A DNA stretch of 64,000 nucleotides from Sphingomonas abietis (GTDB lineage Bacteria > Pseudomonadota > Alphaproteobacteria > Sphingomonadales > Sphingomonadaceae): the NCBI RefSeq assembly GCF_027625475.1, contig NZ_CP115174.1, positions 1,240,001 through 1,304,000 of the forward strand, written 5' to 3'. The position numbers were made by a program, and so were the translations under genes. This document shows positions 33,925 through 43,501 of the stretch, piece after piece. Every line of letters starts with the position of its first letter. Position 1 is the stretch's first letter. The notes under the pieces are model-generated. The model had not been told where the DNA came from. It ran no database searches and saw only the letters and a list, made by a program, of their open reading frames with translations.

Positions 33925-35277
33925 GTGACCGGCCGGCATGTGGCGATCGTGGGCGGCGGTTTCACCGGCACGCTGCTGGCGATCAACATCCTGCGCCATG
34001 GCGGCCCGAGCGTCACCATCATCGAGCGGCGCCCGCAGACCGGGCGCGGCGCCGCCTATTCGACGATCCACCCCGAGCATCTGCTCAACGTGCGGGCGGG
34101 CAATATGAGCGCGCTGCCGGATGATCCCGATCATTTCGTCCGGTGGCTCGATGCGCGCGCGCTCCAGCCATCGTCGGGGTTCGTGCCGCGCCGTATCTAT
34201 GGCGATTATCTCGGCGAATTGCTGGCCGAGGCCGTCGCGCAGCATGGCGACCGCCTGCGGCTGGTGCAGGGCCAGGTGGTCGACGTCGACGGGGCGGGGG
34301 CGGCGATGAACCTCCGTCTGGACGACGGGCGCCGGATCGCGGCGGACGTGGTCGCGCTGGCGTCCGGCAATCTCCTGCCCGCCGCGCCGCATGGGCTCGA
34401 TCCGGCCACGCTGTCGCCGGGCTGCTATGTGCCGGACCCTTGGTGCATCGACATCGCATCCGATCTCGCGCCGGACGACAATATGGTCGTGCTCGGCACC
34501 GGGTTGACGATGGTGGACGTCGCGCTGCTGATGGACGCACGGGGCTTCGAGGGGCGGATCCTGGCCTTGTCGCGGCGGGGCCTGGCACCGCGCGAACATG
34601 TCCATGGCGGGGTGCCGGGCGGCCGCAGCGAACGCCCCCGGCCGACCGCCATCGCGGCGACGCGGGCGTTGCGCGCGCGGTCCCGCGAAGTCGATTGGCG
34701 GGTCGCCGTCGACGATTTGCGGCCCTTTACCCAAAGCCTGTGGCGGGCGATGGCACTTCCCGAGCGCCAGCGCTTCCTCCGCCATCTGCGCCCCTGGTGG
34801 GACGTGCATCGCCACCGGATCGCGCCGCATGTCGCCGAGCGGCTCCAGCGGATGCAGCGCGAAGGCCGGCTGGAGATCGTCGCGGGCCGCCTGGTCTCGG
34901 CCACGCCGACGGCGGCAGGGGTGGAAGTGCGGTATCGGCCGCGCGGCGGGGACGACATCCGCACCCTGACCGCCCGGCGGCTGGTCAACGGCACCGGACC
35001 CCAAGGCGATCTCGCGACGACATCCGATCCGCTGCTGGCCGCGCTTCATCGTCGCGGGATGCTTCGCCCCGATCCGTTGCATATCGGCATCGATGTCGAT
35101 CAGGATTCGCGCGCGATCGACACCGCCGGCGGAGCGTCGGACAGTCTGCTGGTGCTGGGGCCGATGACCCGCGGCGCCTTCTGGGAGATCATCGCCGTGC
35201 CGGATATCCGGCGGCAGGTCTGGTCGGTCGCGCGTCGCCTCGCCAACGCCCAGTGGGTCGAGGGCGACGGGCTCTGA
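33925..35277 (+). CDS. FAD/NAD(P)-binding oxidoreductase (NAD_binding_9 type)
   Basis: A 450-residue flavoprotein. The N-terminal dinucleotide motif is HVAIVGGGFTGTLLAINILR, then ERRPQTGRGAAYSTIHPEHL and LNVRAGNMSALPDDPDHFVR, which typify the YdhS/NAD_binding_9 family. A second nucleotide motif (VVLGTGLTMVDVALLMDARG) and the RLVNGTGPQGDL and LLVLGPMTRGAFWEIIAVPD segments complete it. The function of the family is poorly known; relatives often neighbour TonB or siderophore genes, as here. The start is a GTG. Confidence 0.87.
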   Translation: MTGRHVAIVGGGFTGTLLAINILRHGGPSVTIIERRPQTGRGAAYSTIHPEHLLNVRAGNMSALPDDPDHFVRWLDARALQPSSGFVPRRIYGDYLGELLAEAVAQHGDRLRLVQGQVVDVDGAGAAMNLRLDDGRRIAADVVALASGNLLPAAPHGLDPATLSPGCYVPDPWCIDIASDLAPDDNMVVLGTGLTMVDVALLMDARGFEGRILALSRRGLAPREHVHGGVPGGRSERPRPTAIAATRALRARSREVDWRVAVDDLRPFTQSLWRAMALPERQRFLRHLRPWWDVHRHRIAPHVAERLQRMQREGRLEIVAGRLVSATPTAAGVEVRYRPRGGDDIRTLTARRLVNGTGPQGDLATTSDPLLAALHRRGMLRPDPLHIGIDVDQDSRAIDTAGGASDSLLVLGPMTRGAFWEIIAVPDIRRQVWSVARRLANAQWVEGDGL

Positions 35278-35609
35278 GAAGCTCGCCAATCTCCGCAGTC
35301 ACTGGGGCGGCATCGAGCCACAACAAGGCGATGATTCTGTCGATCCGATCATATCCCAAACGAAAGGGGCGAGCCCCGCACGAATTCTAGAATGCGCGAA
35401 TGTGTGCAGATATTTCCAAATGTGTCGATATCGACATTCTTACTGGGTCGATATCGGCATCATGTTTCTGCGTATTTCGTTTTGCGTTGCGATATTGTGA
35501 CACATCTTGCGAATTTCGGTCGGATCGACGCGCTTAGATTGACGAACCCTAGTCGTTGTCATGCTGTGCCATCAGGACCGGGAGGTTCGGGCAGCAGTAG
35601 GGGTTTTGT
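35278..35609. other. 332-bp AT-richer region upstream of the TonB receptor gene
   Basis: The stretch from about 35330 to 35560 is clearly less GC-rich than its neighbours and carries paired palindromes (35423-35458). A weak sigma70-like TTGACG at 35539 has a poor -10 element. No coding frame is convincing; a plus-strand frame of 89 codons from 35392 has atypical codon use. Confidence 0.45.
35423..35458. promoter_or_regulatory. Paired GTCGATATCGAC palindromes, candidate operators
   Basis: A 14-bp perfect palindrome TGTCGATATCGACA (35423-35436) is followed by GTCGATATCGGC (35447-35458) with one mismatch. The repeat interval is 23 bases, about two helical turns, so a regulator could bind both on one face. 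They lie about 150-190 bases before the TonB receptor start. Confidence 0.5.
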
Positions 35610-38600
35610 ATGCGCGTATTTATCGATAGCGGCAGCATGGGCCGAAAGTCATTCCAAGTAAAAAATGTTCGTGCCGCCCTGATGGCAGGTGGCGCTTCCC
35701 TCTATCTGATGCTGAACGCCACGGCCGCCCTTGCCCAGACGGATTCGACAGCCCAGCCTTCGGGACAGACGCCCGTCCCGGCAACGCAATCAGATTCGCC
35801 TTCGCCGTCGAAGACCGAGGCCACGCTTCCGAAAAACGAGATCGTGGTCACCGGATCCCGGCTTAGCCAGAAGAGCGTGACGGATCTGCCTATCTCGATC
35901 CTGAGCGGGCAGACCATCAACGATCAGGGCTACACCAATATCGGGCAGGCGTTGACCAACTCTCCTGCATTCGGCGTCCCAGGCAACAGCAATGTCGGTT
36001 CGCAGGGTTCGTTCGGTGCCGGCCAGACCTTCGTCAACATGTATGATCTCGGTGCGCAGAGGACTCTGGCGCTGGTCAACGGCAACCGGTTCGTCAGCTC
36101 TTCCACCTCGTCGCTGTTCGGCGCAGTCCAAGGTTCGCCGGTTGATCTGGGGCAGATCGCGCCCGGCCTCGTCGATCGCATCGACGTCGTTTCGGTGGGT
36201 GGTGCGCCAATCTATGGTTCGGACGCGATCGCCGGCACCGTCAACATCATCCTCAAAAAGAATTATCAGGGCGTCGAACTCGACGGCTCGCAGGGCATCT
36301 CGCAGAAAGGCGACGGGCAGGACTATAATTTCTCGTTCCTCGCCGGCAAGAATTTCGCCGATGGGCGCGGCAATATCACGGCCAATGTCTATTATGATCA
36401 CCAGTCTGGTCTGACGACGGCGGATCGCAACATCACGAGCAGCGAAGGCCCGTTCTTCGGCTACAATCCGGCGGGAAACTATCAGTATCAGCTCTACAAA
36501 ACGGGCGGGTATAAATACTCGATCTTCACGAACACCGGCCTGCCGATGGTCGCCGACTCCTATCCGATCATCTCGGGCCAGCCCTATGCCAGCGTGACCA
36601 ATGCGGCAGGTCAGGCGCTCAACTTCAACAAGTCGGGCCATCTTACGCAATTCACCGACGGCATCCCCTTGGCAACTGGGGACTCGGAGGTCGGCGGCGA
36701 TGGCTTCCCCATCAACGACTATGGAAATCTCCTGACCGAGAGCAAGCGCATCCAGGGCACCTTGCTCGCCAATTACGAGCTGACCGACCATATCCGCTTC
36801 CATGGCGAATTCTGGGCGAGCCACGACACCGCCGCCAATCTCGCCGATCAGCCTTATTACAGCACCGCCGACTTCGGTGATCCCGCCGGCACCGCGAACG
36901 GCAACCTGATCCTCAACACGAGCAACCCCTATCTCAGCGCGGCGGACTCGGCGACGATCAACGCCGCCGTCAACGCTGCCAACGGCACCAACAACGCCAG
37001 CAACGACTTCTATCTAGCACGGGCCAATACCGATCTCGAAACCGGTGCCTTCCGTTCGACCACCAATTTGTGGCGGATCGTCGGCGGCCTCGACGGCGAT
37101 TTCACCATCGGCAGCCGCAACTTCACCTGGGACGCGACGGTGAATTACGGCCACGTCAGCACGGTGACGTCCGAACGCGAACTGGTCACCCAGAACTTCT
37201 TCAACGCCCTCGACGCGGTGGTAGGGGGCAATGGTCAGATCCAATGCGCATCGGGCTACACCAACGCCAGCATCCAGACGGGGAGCAGCACGTGCGCGCC
37301 GCTCGATATCTTCGGCGCCGGCAATGAAAGCCAGTCTGCGCTGAATTACGTCACGGCGCTGGCCAAGACCCACCAGGTCGATACCCAGTTTGATGCCGTC
37401 GCCGACGTCAAGGGTTCGATCCTGACGCTGCCCGCGGGCGATGTGAAGATCGTGCTGGGCTACGAGCATCGCCGCGAAAGCCAGAGCTTCGATCCGGGCG
37501 CTTTCTATCGCGGCGAGGAGCAGAGCGACGGCAGCTATGTGCAATATGGCAACAGCATCCCGATCACGCCGGTCGCCGGTTCCTACAACACCAACGAAGG
37601 CTTCGGCGAACTCGCCATTCCGCTGGTCAGCCCGGACATGCATGTCCCGTTGATCCACAGCCTCGATCTGAGCGGCTCGGCACGCTATACGGACAACAGC
37701 CTCACGGGCGGCTTCTGGTCCTATACCGGCGGCGGCACCTATTCCCCGGTCAGCGGCGTGACGTTCCGTGGCAACTATACGCGGTCCTTCCGCTCGCCGT
37801 CGGTCACCGAACTATTCTCGCCGACTGGCTCGACGTTCGAAACCGCCAATGATCCGTGCGATCCCCGCTTCATCAGCGGTGGCGCCAACCCCGCGCAGCG
37901 CGCCAAAAATTGTGCGGCGGAAGGCATTCCGACCGATTTCGTGTCGCATGTCGCCGACGCCACCGCCGAGGGCAGCTCCGGCGGCAACGTCAACCTGCAG
38001 AACGAGAAGGCAGACAGCTGGACGGCCGGCGGCGTGCTGCAACCGCATTTCCTGCCCGGCTTCTCGCTGTCGGCGGACTATATCAGCATCAATATCGCCA
38101 ACGAGATCACCGAGGCGGGGCTGACCAACGAGATGGATGCCTGCTACGATTCAAGCGACTTTCCGTCCAACCCCTATTGCAGCACGTTCACGCGCGACGC
38201 CAATCATCAGGTGACGTCGTACACCGACAATTTCACCAACATCGCAATCGAGAAGTTCCGCGCATTGCAGGCGGGGATCGCCTACAGCTTCCCGCTCGAC
38301 CGTCTCGGCCTGCCGACGGGCGCCGGCGCGCTCGATCTTTCGGCGACCTATCTGCATACGTTCAAGCACTTCACCAAGACCGGCGAGGCCGATCAGGAGG
38401 AGGTGCTCGACAATGTTTCCAATCCCAAGGACTCGGTCGTCGCCAACATCGATTGGAAGACCAATCGTTTCGACTGGCTGTGGACGGTAAGCTATTACGG
38501 GCCGACCGATGTCGATCCCAACAATTATGATGCCTATCAATATCCGCGCGTCAGTCCCTACTGGATGGCGGACACGTCCGTCGGCATCAAGACGACCAAT

Positions 38601-38741
38601 CACTTCGATATCCGCCTGATCGTCGACAATGTCTTCGGCCTCAAGGTGCCTTTCCCTTACGGCAGTTCCTATTCGGAGAATAAGGATTTCGACGCGATTA
38701 TGGGGCGTTACTTCCGGGTGAACGTCAAAGTTAAGATGTAG
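35610..38741 (+). CDS. TonB-dependent outer-membrane receptor
   Basis: A 1043-residue receptor. A signal peptide precedes AQTDSTAQPSGQ, and a TonB-box-like segment is KNEIVVTGSRL. The plug (about 75-200) contains the GQALTNSPAFGVPGNSN, NMYDLGAQRTLALVNGNRFV and GGAPIYGSDAIAGTVNIILK motifs. A large barrel follows, with the long extracellular loops usual in sphingomonads. The C-terminal residue is Met (FRVNVKVKM) where an aromatic residue is normal for outer-membrane insertion. Substrate unknown. The start at 35610 is uncertain; 35637 would shorten the signal n-region. Confidence 0.93.
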   Translation: MRVFIDSGSMGRKSFQVKNVRAALMAGGASLYLMLNATAALAQTDSTAQPSGQTPVPATQSDSPSPSKTEATLPKNEIVVTGSRLSQKSVTDLPISILSGQTINDQGYTNIGQALTNSPAFGVPGNSNVGSQGSFGAGQTFVNMYDLGAQRTLALVNGNRFVSSSTSSLFGAVQGSPVDLGQIAPGLVDRIDVVSVGGAPIYGSDAIAGTVNIILKKNYQGVELDGSQGISQKGDGQDYNFSFLAGKNFADGRGNITANVYYDHQSGLTTADRNITSSEGPFFGYNPAGNYQYQLYKTGGYKYSIFTNTGLPMVADSYPIISGQPYASVTNAAGQALNFNKSGHLTQFTDGIPLATGDSEVGGDGFPINDYGNLLTESKRIQGTLLANYELTDHIRFHGEFWASHDTAANLADQPYYSTADFGDPAGTANGNLILNTSNPYLSAADSATINAAVNAANGTNNASNDFYLARANTDLETGAFRSTTNLWRIVGGLDGDFTIGSRNFTWDATVNYGHVSTVTSERELVTQNFFNALDAVVGGNGQIQCASGYTNASIQTGSSTCAPLDIFGAGNESQSALNYVTALAKTHQVDTQFDAVADVKGSILTLPAGDVKIVLGYEHRRESQSFDPGAFYRGEEQSDGSYVQYGNSIPITPVAGSYNTNEGFGELAIPLVSPDMHVPLIHSLDLSGSARYTDNSLTGGFWSYTGGGTYSPVSGVTFRGNYTRSFRSPSVTELFSPTGSTFETANDPCDPRFISGGANPAQRAKNCAAEGIPTDFVSHVADATAEGSSGGNVNLQNEKADSWTAGGVLQPHFLPGFSLSADYISINIANEITEAGLTNEMDACYDSSDFPSNPYCSTFTRDANHQVTSYTDNFTNIAIEKFRALQAGIAYSFPLDRLGLPTGAGALDLSATYLHTFKHFTKTGEADQEEVLDNVSNPKDSVVANIDWKTNRFDWLWTVSYYGPTDVDPNNYDAYQYPRVSPYWMADTSVGIKTTNHFDIRLIVDNVFGLKVPFPYGSSYSENKDFDAIMGRYFRVNVKVKM

Positions 38742-39094
38742 GAAGCGAGGGGGCCGTGCGTTCGGATGCATGGCCCCAGCTGTTGGCGCCGATGGGAGCG
38801 GCTCGGCTCTTCCGTTTCGTTGGCCGCAAAGGCTCTACGGATCGATGCCGGAGCGATGGATGCCGCATCGCAAGATAGCGGCACGATATCGTAGACATTG
38901 GAGGCCCAGCACGTGGTGGTCGGAATCGATGGATCAGAAGCGTCGGCAAACCCCGGCCTCGTGTGATTGGCGGGCGGACCCGCCGATCGACGTTGGACGT
39001 CCACTCGCATGAAAGCCGCATCCCGTTCGGCAGAGATTAATAATCGTGGGCCATATTGATTGCAGTGCAGCATTTCAGAGCGAGACCGATTCTG
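38742..39094. other. 353-bp region after the TonB receptor gene
   Basis: It opens with a hairpin (38750-38777) and otherwise shows no supported gene. AT-rich GAGATTAATAATCGTGGGCC near 39035 is a plausible promoter for the small gene at 39095. Confidence 0.4.
38750..38777 (+). terminator. Hairpin after the TonB receptor gene
   Basis: A 10-bp stem (GGGGCCGTGC with GCATGGCCCC, one G-U) and an eight-base loop begin nine bases past the stop. There is no T-run, so it may act as a weak or Rho-aided terminator. Confidence 0.45.
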
Positions 39095-39250
39095 ATGACC
39101 AGCAACGATGCCAATGACCATGTCGAGAGCCCTGCATGTGTGATGCGCCGCATCTTGGAAGCGCAGAATGATCTCTCCGATGAGCAGCGCGACTATATGG
39201 AAAAGATGGAAGCCTATCTTGACGGGCCGGGCCACGATCAGTCGGCGTAA
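39095..39250 (+). CDS. 51-residue helical protein, function unknown
   Basis: The predicted product starts MTSNDANDHVESPACVMRRI and continues LEAQNDLSDEQRDYMEKMEA, mostly helical and acidic, with one Cys. Codon use agrees with its neighbours. A longer in-frame start exists at 39056, but the ATG at 39095 is nearer to an AGAGCGAG ribosome-like stretch. I recognise no family. Confidence 0.4.
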   Translation: MTSNDANDHVESPACVMRRILEAQNDLSDEQRDYMEKMEAYLDGPGHDQSA

Positions 39251-39325
39251 CGTGGGTGGGCGGGCCTGACGATCGGACCCGCTCGGCCTGCCGGTGACGC
39301 GCATCGGAAGCGCACCGATCGGCGG

Positions 39326-40219
39326 CTATACCGTTTCGCTTCGGACGAAATCGACGAAAGCCCGCATCGCCGCAGGCAACTGCCGGCGACCCGGATAATA
39401 GAGATAGAAGCCGGCATAATCGGGGCACCAATCCTCGAGCAGGCGGACCAGCCGGCCGCTGGCGAGCAGCGTCTCGACCTGGCCCTCGAACGCATAGGCC
39501 AGTCCGATCCCGTCGAGCGCCGCCTCGACCATCAGCGACTGGTCGTTCATCGTGAGCGGGCCATCGACCTCGACGGCGATGTCGACGCCGCCGCGCTCGA
39601 ACTCCCAGGCATAATGGCGGCCGCTGTCGAACCGCAGGCGGATGCAGGGCAGCGTCTTCAGATCCTCCGGGCGAGCGGGGCGGGGATGGCGTTCCAGAAA
39701 GGCCGGCGAGGCGACCACGGCCGAGCGCTGGCGCGGCCCGATCGGCAGGGCGATCATATCCTGGGCGATGGTCTCGCCGAAGCGGATGCCGGCATCGAAG
39801 CCGCCGGAGACGAGATCGATCAGCCCGTTGCTCACCACCAGATCGACCTTGACCTGGGGGTGGGCGGCCAGGAACCGGCCGACGATCGGGCGCACCACCA
39901 TTTCGGCCGACGACCGCGCGCAGTTCAGCCGGAGCGTGCCGGCGGGAGTCCCCCTGAAATTGTTCAGATCGTCCAGCGCATCGTCGATATCCCGGAAGGC
40001 CGGGGCGACGCGCGCATAGAGCTGCTCGCCGGCCTCGGTAAGCGCGACGCTGCGGGTCGTGCGGTTGAACAGCCTGACATCGAGCCGTTCCTCCAGCGCC
40101 CTGAGCGCGTGGCTGAGCGCGGACGGCGTGCAGCCCATCTGATCGGCCGCACGGCGAAAGCTGCCGTGGCGGGCGATGGCGAGGAAGCTCGCGAGGTCAC
40201 CGGGATCGATCGGGCGCAT
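39326..40219 (-). CDS. LysR-family transcriptional regulator
   Basis: A 297-residue regulator of the DmlR/PecT-like type. The HTH is LASFLAIARHGSFRRAADQM, GCTPSALSHALRALEERLDV, RLFNRTTRSVALTEAGEQLY. The effector domain has GTLRLNCARSSAEMVVRPIV, GGFDAGIRFGETIAQDMIAL and the C-terminal WCPDYAGFYLYYPGRRQLPA. It closely resembles the LysR at 58937 in layout. It diverges from the SDR at 40334 across 114 bp and probably controls it. Confidence 0.92.
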   Translation of the reverse strand: MRPIDPGDLASFLAIARHGSFRRAADQMGCTPSALSHALRALEERLDVRLFNRTTRSVALTEAGEQLYARVAPAFRDIDDALDDLNNFRGTPAGTLRLNCARSSAEMVVRPIVGRFLAAHPQVKVDLVVSNGLIDLVSGGFDAGIRFGETIAQDMIALPIGPRQRSAVVASPAFLERHPRPARPEDLKTLPCIRLRFDSGRHYAWEFERGGVDIAVEVDGPLTMNDQSLMVEAALDGIGLAYAFEGQVETLLASGRLVRLLEDWCPDYAGFYLYYPGRRQLPAAMRAFVDFVRSETV

Positions 40220-40333
40220 TGCTGAATATTGCTCACTACCCTGACGAAAATCCAGTCGATTATCTCATTGCTTTCCCCAGAGTAGGACCATGCGCAGGGG
40301 CCGGATCGCCCGACGTTCGAATGGAGGCACATC

Positions 40334-41164
40334 ATGCGTATCTGGTTCATTACCGGGGTCAGTTCCGGCTTCGGGCGGGCGATCGCGGAGGCGGCGCTGG
40401 CAGCGGGCGATGTGGTCGCCGGCAGCGTCCGCAAGGAAAGCGACCGCGCCGCCTTCGAGGCGCTGGCGCCCGGCCGTGCCCATGGGGTGCTGCTCGATGT
40501 CACCGACGAGGCGGCGATCCCCCTGGCGATCGACCGCATCGAGTGGGAGATCGGCGCGATCGGCATCCTCATCAACAATGCGGGCTATGGCCATGAAGGG
40601 CTGGTCGAGGAATCGACGATGGACGAGTTGCGGCGGCAGTTCGACGCCAATGTCTTCGGCGCCGTCGCGACGATCAAGGCGGTGCTGCCCCGGATGCGCG
40701 CGCGCCGCGCCGGTCATATCCTCAACATCACCTCGATGGGCGGCCTGATGACGATGCCGGGGCTCGCTTATTATCATGGCAGCAAGTTCGCGCTGGAGGG
40801 CATCTCCGAGAGCCTCGGCAAGGAGGTGAAGCATCTCGGCATCCACGTCACGGCGATCGAGCCGGGCTCGTTCCGGACGGATTGGGCGGGCCGATCGATG
40901 GTGCGGGCGGCGCGCTCGATCGCCGATTACGACGCGCTGATGGACCCGATCCGGGAGCGGCGCCAGGCCGCGAGCGGCAGGCAGCTTGGCGATCCGGCCC
41001 GGCTGGCGGCCGCGGTGATGACGCTGGTGGCGGCGAACGATCCGCCGGCCCATCTGCTGCTCGGCTCGGATGCGTCGCGGCTGGTGGCCGAGAAGCTCGC
41101 CGGCTTGAACGCCGAGTTCGAGGCCTGGGAAGAGGTGACGCTGTCTACCGACATGCCGGTTTGA
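40334..41164 (+). CDS. SDR-family oxidoreductase
   Basis: A 276-residue classical SDR. The cofactor loop is WFITGVSSGFGRAIAEAALA, the NNAG motif is in ILINNAGYGHEGLVEESTMD, Ser is in LNITSMGGLM, and Tyr/Lys are in YYHGSKFALEGISESL. The TGVSSGFG form and the long C-terminal part (276 rather than about 250 residues) fit the DltE/retinol-dehydrogenase-like group. It is divergent from the LysR at 39326. Confidence 0.93.
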   Translation: MRIWFITGVSSGFGRAIAEAALAAGDVVAGSVRKESDRAAFEALAPGRAHGVLLDVTDEAAIPLAIDRIEWEIGAIGILINNAGYGHEGLVEESTMDELRRQFDANVFGAVATIKAVLPRMRARRAGHILNITSMGGLMTMPGLAYYHGSKFALEGISESLGKEVKHLGIHVTAIEPGSFRTDWAGRSMVRAARSIADYDALMDPIRERRQAASGRQLGDPARLAAAVMTLVAANDPPAHLLLGSDASRLVAEKLAGLNAEFEAWEEVTLSTDMPV

Positions 41165-41266
41165 CGGCACGTCCATGTCGCGGCGCCGGGCGTGCGGCGG
41201 TCCATCCTTGCCAGCAAGGGCTGGCCCGGCGCGAGGGGTTCGCGCCGGGCCGTCGGCCTAATCGGC

Positions 41267-42013
41267 TTAACGCGCCTCTGCTGCGGCGATGGCGTCGCGC
41301 CCCGCCGGAATATGCGCCGGCGCGGCCTCGTCGGTGACGGCCTGCCAGACGGCGTCGGCGACATCGCCCGATTCCGTGATCGGCCCGCTATCCTGTTCCC
41401 AGCCGGCGAAGACCTGCTGCACCATCTCCGCATAGGGTTCCGGGAAGCCGCCCGTCATGCGCGTCCGTGCATTCTCGCCGAACCGCGTGTCTGGCGCCCG
41501 GCCGGGCAGCACGACGCGGGTGCGGATGTTGAACGGCGCCAGCTCCAGCGCGATGACGTCGGTGAAGGCGTTTACCGCCGCCTTGCTGGCGGTGTAGACC
41601 GACAGCAAGGGCAGCGTCTTGAGAGTGACCGACGATGTCACATTGACGATCACGCCGGCGCGACGCGCGCGGAACTGCGGCAGCACGGCCTGGGTCATGG
41701 CGATGGTTCCGAGCGTGTTGGTCTCGAATATCGCGCGCGCATCGGCCATCGGCGTGCCTTCGAGCGCGTTGAGGAAGCCGATGCCAGCATTGTTGACCAA
41801 CGCATCGATCGGCCCGGCCGCTTCGATGGCGGCGGCGATGCTGGCGGCATCGGTCACGTCGAGCGCGACGACCCGGAGGCGATCGGACGGGGGCAGGATG
41901 TCGTCCTTGGGCGAGCGCATCGTCGCGACGACGTCCCATCCGCGATCGGCGAAGAGGCGCGCGGTATCGAGGCCGAAGCCCGAGGAACAGCCGGTAATCA
42001 ATATGGTGGGCAT
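41267..42013 (-). CDS. SDR-family oxidoreductase
   Basis: A 248-residue SDR related in style to the SDR at 40334: cofactor loop TILITGCSSGFGLDTARLFA, NAG in ALVNNAGIGFLNALEGTPMA, Ser in NVTSSVTLKT, Tyr/Lys in VYTASKAAVNAFTDVIALEL. It is convergent with that gene (102 bp between the stops) and divergent from the AraC regulator at 42108. I start at 42013, where AGGAGATG precedes; the frame is open 45 bases further upstream. Confidence 0.93.
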   Translation of the reverse strand: MPTILITGCSSGFGLDTARLFADRGWDVVATMRSPKDDILPPSDRLRVVALDVTDAASIAAAIEAAGPIDALVNNAGIGFLNALEGTPMADARAIFETNTLGTIAMTQAVLPQFRARRAGVIVNVTSSVTLKTLPLLSVYTASKAAVNAFTDVIALELAPFNIRTRVVLPGRAPDTRFGENARTRMTGGFPEPYAEMVQQVFAGWEQDSGPITESGDVADAVWQAVTDEAAPAHIPAGRDAIAAAEAR

Positions 42014-42107
42014 ATCATCATCTCCTGTCAGGGACGGGAGAGAGATAGATTTTTGCACGCGACCTTCTACAATCGAACGTCCATGATCCGTTAGCGGCCG
42101 TCCAGAA

Positions 42108-43010
42108 ATGATCGATCCCCTCGCGCAGGTGGTGAGCCTGCTGCAACCCGACCTCTCCTATTCCAAGTTCGTCGAAGGGGCGGGCGCCTGGCGCGTCCGG
42201 CGGGCCGAACAGGGCCGACCTTTCTTCTGCGCCATGTTGCAGGGCGCGATCCGGCTGGAGGTGCAGGGCAGCGACCCGATCGTCGTGGAGCAAGGCGATT
42301 TCGTCCTCATTCCCGCGGCCTATGATTTCGCGTCGTCCAGCCTCGCCGCCGGCGTGACGACGGACCTCACATCGATGCCGACCGAGGTTCGTCCCAACGT
42401 CTTCCGGATCGGAGATCAAGAGGCCGAACCGGACCTTCGCATGCTCATCGGCTATTGTGCCTTCGGTTCGACCGATTCCGCGTTGCTGGTGACGCTTCTG
42501 CCGGCCCTGATCCATGCGCGGGGCGAGGGACGGCTGACCACGCTCATCCAGTTCGCCGTGCAGGAGTTCCGCAGCGAGAGGCCGGCGCGCGACGTCGTGC
42601 TGGCGCGGCTGATGGAACTGCTCTTCATCGAGGCGCTCCGTTCATCCGGGCCGCATTGCCCGAGCGGGGTTCTCAAGGGGCTCGGCGACGATCGCGTGGC
42701 GGCGGCGATCCGGTGCATCCACGAAAGCCCCACCGAAGCCTGGACCGTCGCCAATCTGGCGAGAGCCTCCGCCATGTCCCGATCGGCATTTTTCGATCGC
42801 TTCCGGCAGACCGTCGGCATGTCGCCGATGGAATATCTCCTGCATTGGCGGATGATCCTCGCCAAGAATCTGCTGCGTCTGCGGGAGGGCAATGTCGCGC
42901 AGATCGCCCGCCGGGTGGGATATGGTTCCGCCAGCACCTTCAGCGTGGCGTTCACCCGCCACGTCGGGGTGCCGCCCAGCGTCTATGGGCGGGAACTGGA
43001 GGCCGATTGA
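42108..43010 (+). CDS. AraC-family transcriptional regulator
   Basis: A 300-residue regulator. The N-terminal cupin-type sensing domain (AraC_N/cupin_6: FCAMLQGAIRLEVQGSDPIV, VEQGDFVLIPAAYDFASSSL) is followed by two HTH units at the C-terminus: WTVANLARASAMSRSAFFDR, FRQTVGMSPMEYLLHWRMIL, NVAQIARRVGYGSASTFSVA. It is divergent from the SDR at 41267 over a 94-bp gap and is the likely activator of that gene. The ligand is unknown. Confidence 0.92.
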   Translation: MIDPLAQVVSLLQPDLSYSKFVEGAGAWRVRRAEQGRPFFCAMLQGAIRLEVQGSDPIVVEQGDFVLIPAAYDFASSSLAAGVTTDLTSMPTEVRPNVFRIGDQEAEPDLRMLIGYCAFGSTDSALLVTLLPALIHARGEGRLTTLIQFAVQEFRSERPARDVVLARLMELLFIEALRSSGPHCPSGVLKGLGDDRVAAAIRCIHESPTEAWTVANLARASAMSRSAFFDRFRQTVGMSPMEYLLHWRMILAKNLLRLREGNVAQIARRVGYGSASTFSVAFTRHVGVPPSVYGRELEAD

Positions 43011-43031
43011 ACGGTCACGGAGGGCAGCCGG

Positions 43032-43388
43032 TCAATTGCCGTCGGCGTCGACCATGAACCACATCGGCTTGCCGCGGGACGAGGGCTCCCAGCCGGCCAG
43101 CAAGGCGGAGCGGACACCCCGCGCGACAATCGCGTCGTTGATCTGGAGGCGGCCCCGCTGCAGGCCTTTCAGCAAGCGCTTCGGCGGCGGGAATTCCAGC
43201 AAAGCACCGCGCTGCGTGTCCTTCTGCAGCAAGGCGATCGTCATGCCCTGCCAGCCATCGGACTCGCTCCACTGCGGTTCGCGCCGGACCTCCCACTCAT
43301 ATTGAGCGCCTTCGACGTCGACGATACCGGCAAGCCTGTGGGTCTGAAGCATAGCGATATGCGTAGCATGGTTAGGATGGCATGACAT
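43032..43388 (-). CDS. Conserved hypothetical protein
   Basis: A 118-residue soluble protein. The central part, VEGAQYEWEVRREPQWSESD, GWQGMTIALLQ and LEFPPPKR, and the end, ALLAGWEPSSRGKPMWFMVD, resemble a small alphaproteobacterial family of unknown function that I know only as hypothetical proteins. The start is uncertain: ATG at 43388, 43427 or 43352 are all in frame. It is convergent with the AraC gene, with 21 bp between the stops. Confidence 0.65.
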   Translation of the reverse strand: MSCHPNHATHIAMLQTHRLAGIVDVEGAQYEWEVRREPQWSESDGWQGMTIALLQKDTQRGALLEFPPPKRLLKGLQRGRLQINDAIVARGVRSALLAGWEPSSRGKPMWFMVDADGN

Positions 43389-43501
43389 CAAAGTCCCTCT
43401 GGCCTGCTGGTGCGATGCCGTGATCACGGTTGCGCCTGGGAGCCGGTAGAAGGATGGCTAGGTGCGGATCACGAGGATGCAGGGAAGGATGGGAACGGAT
43501 C

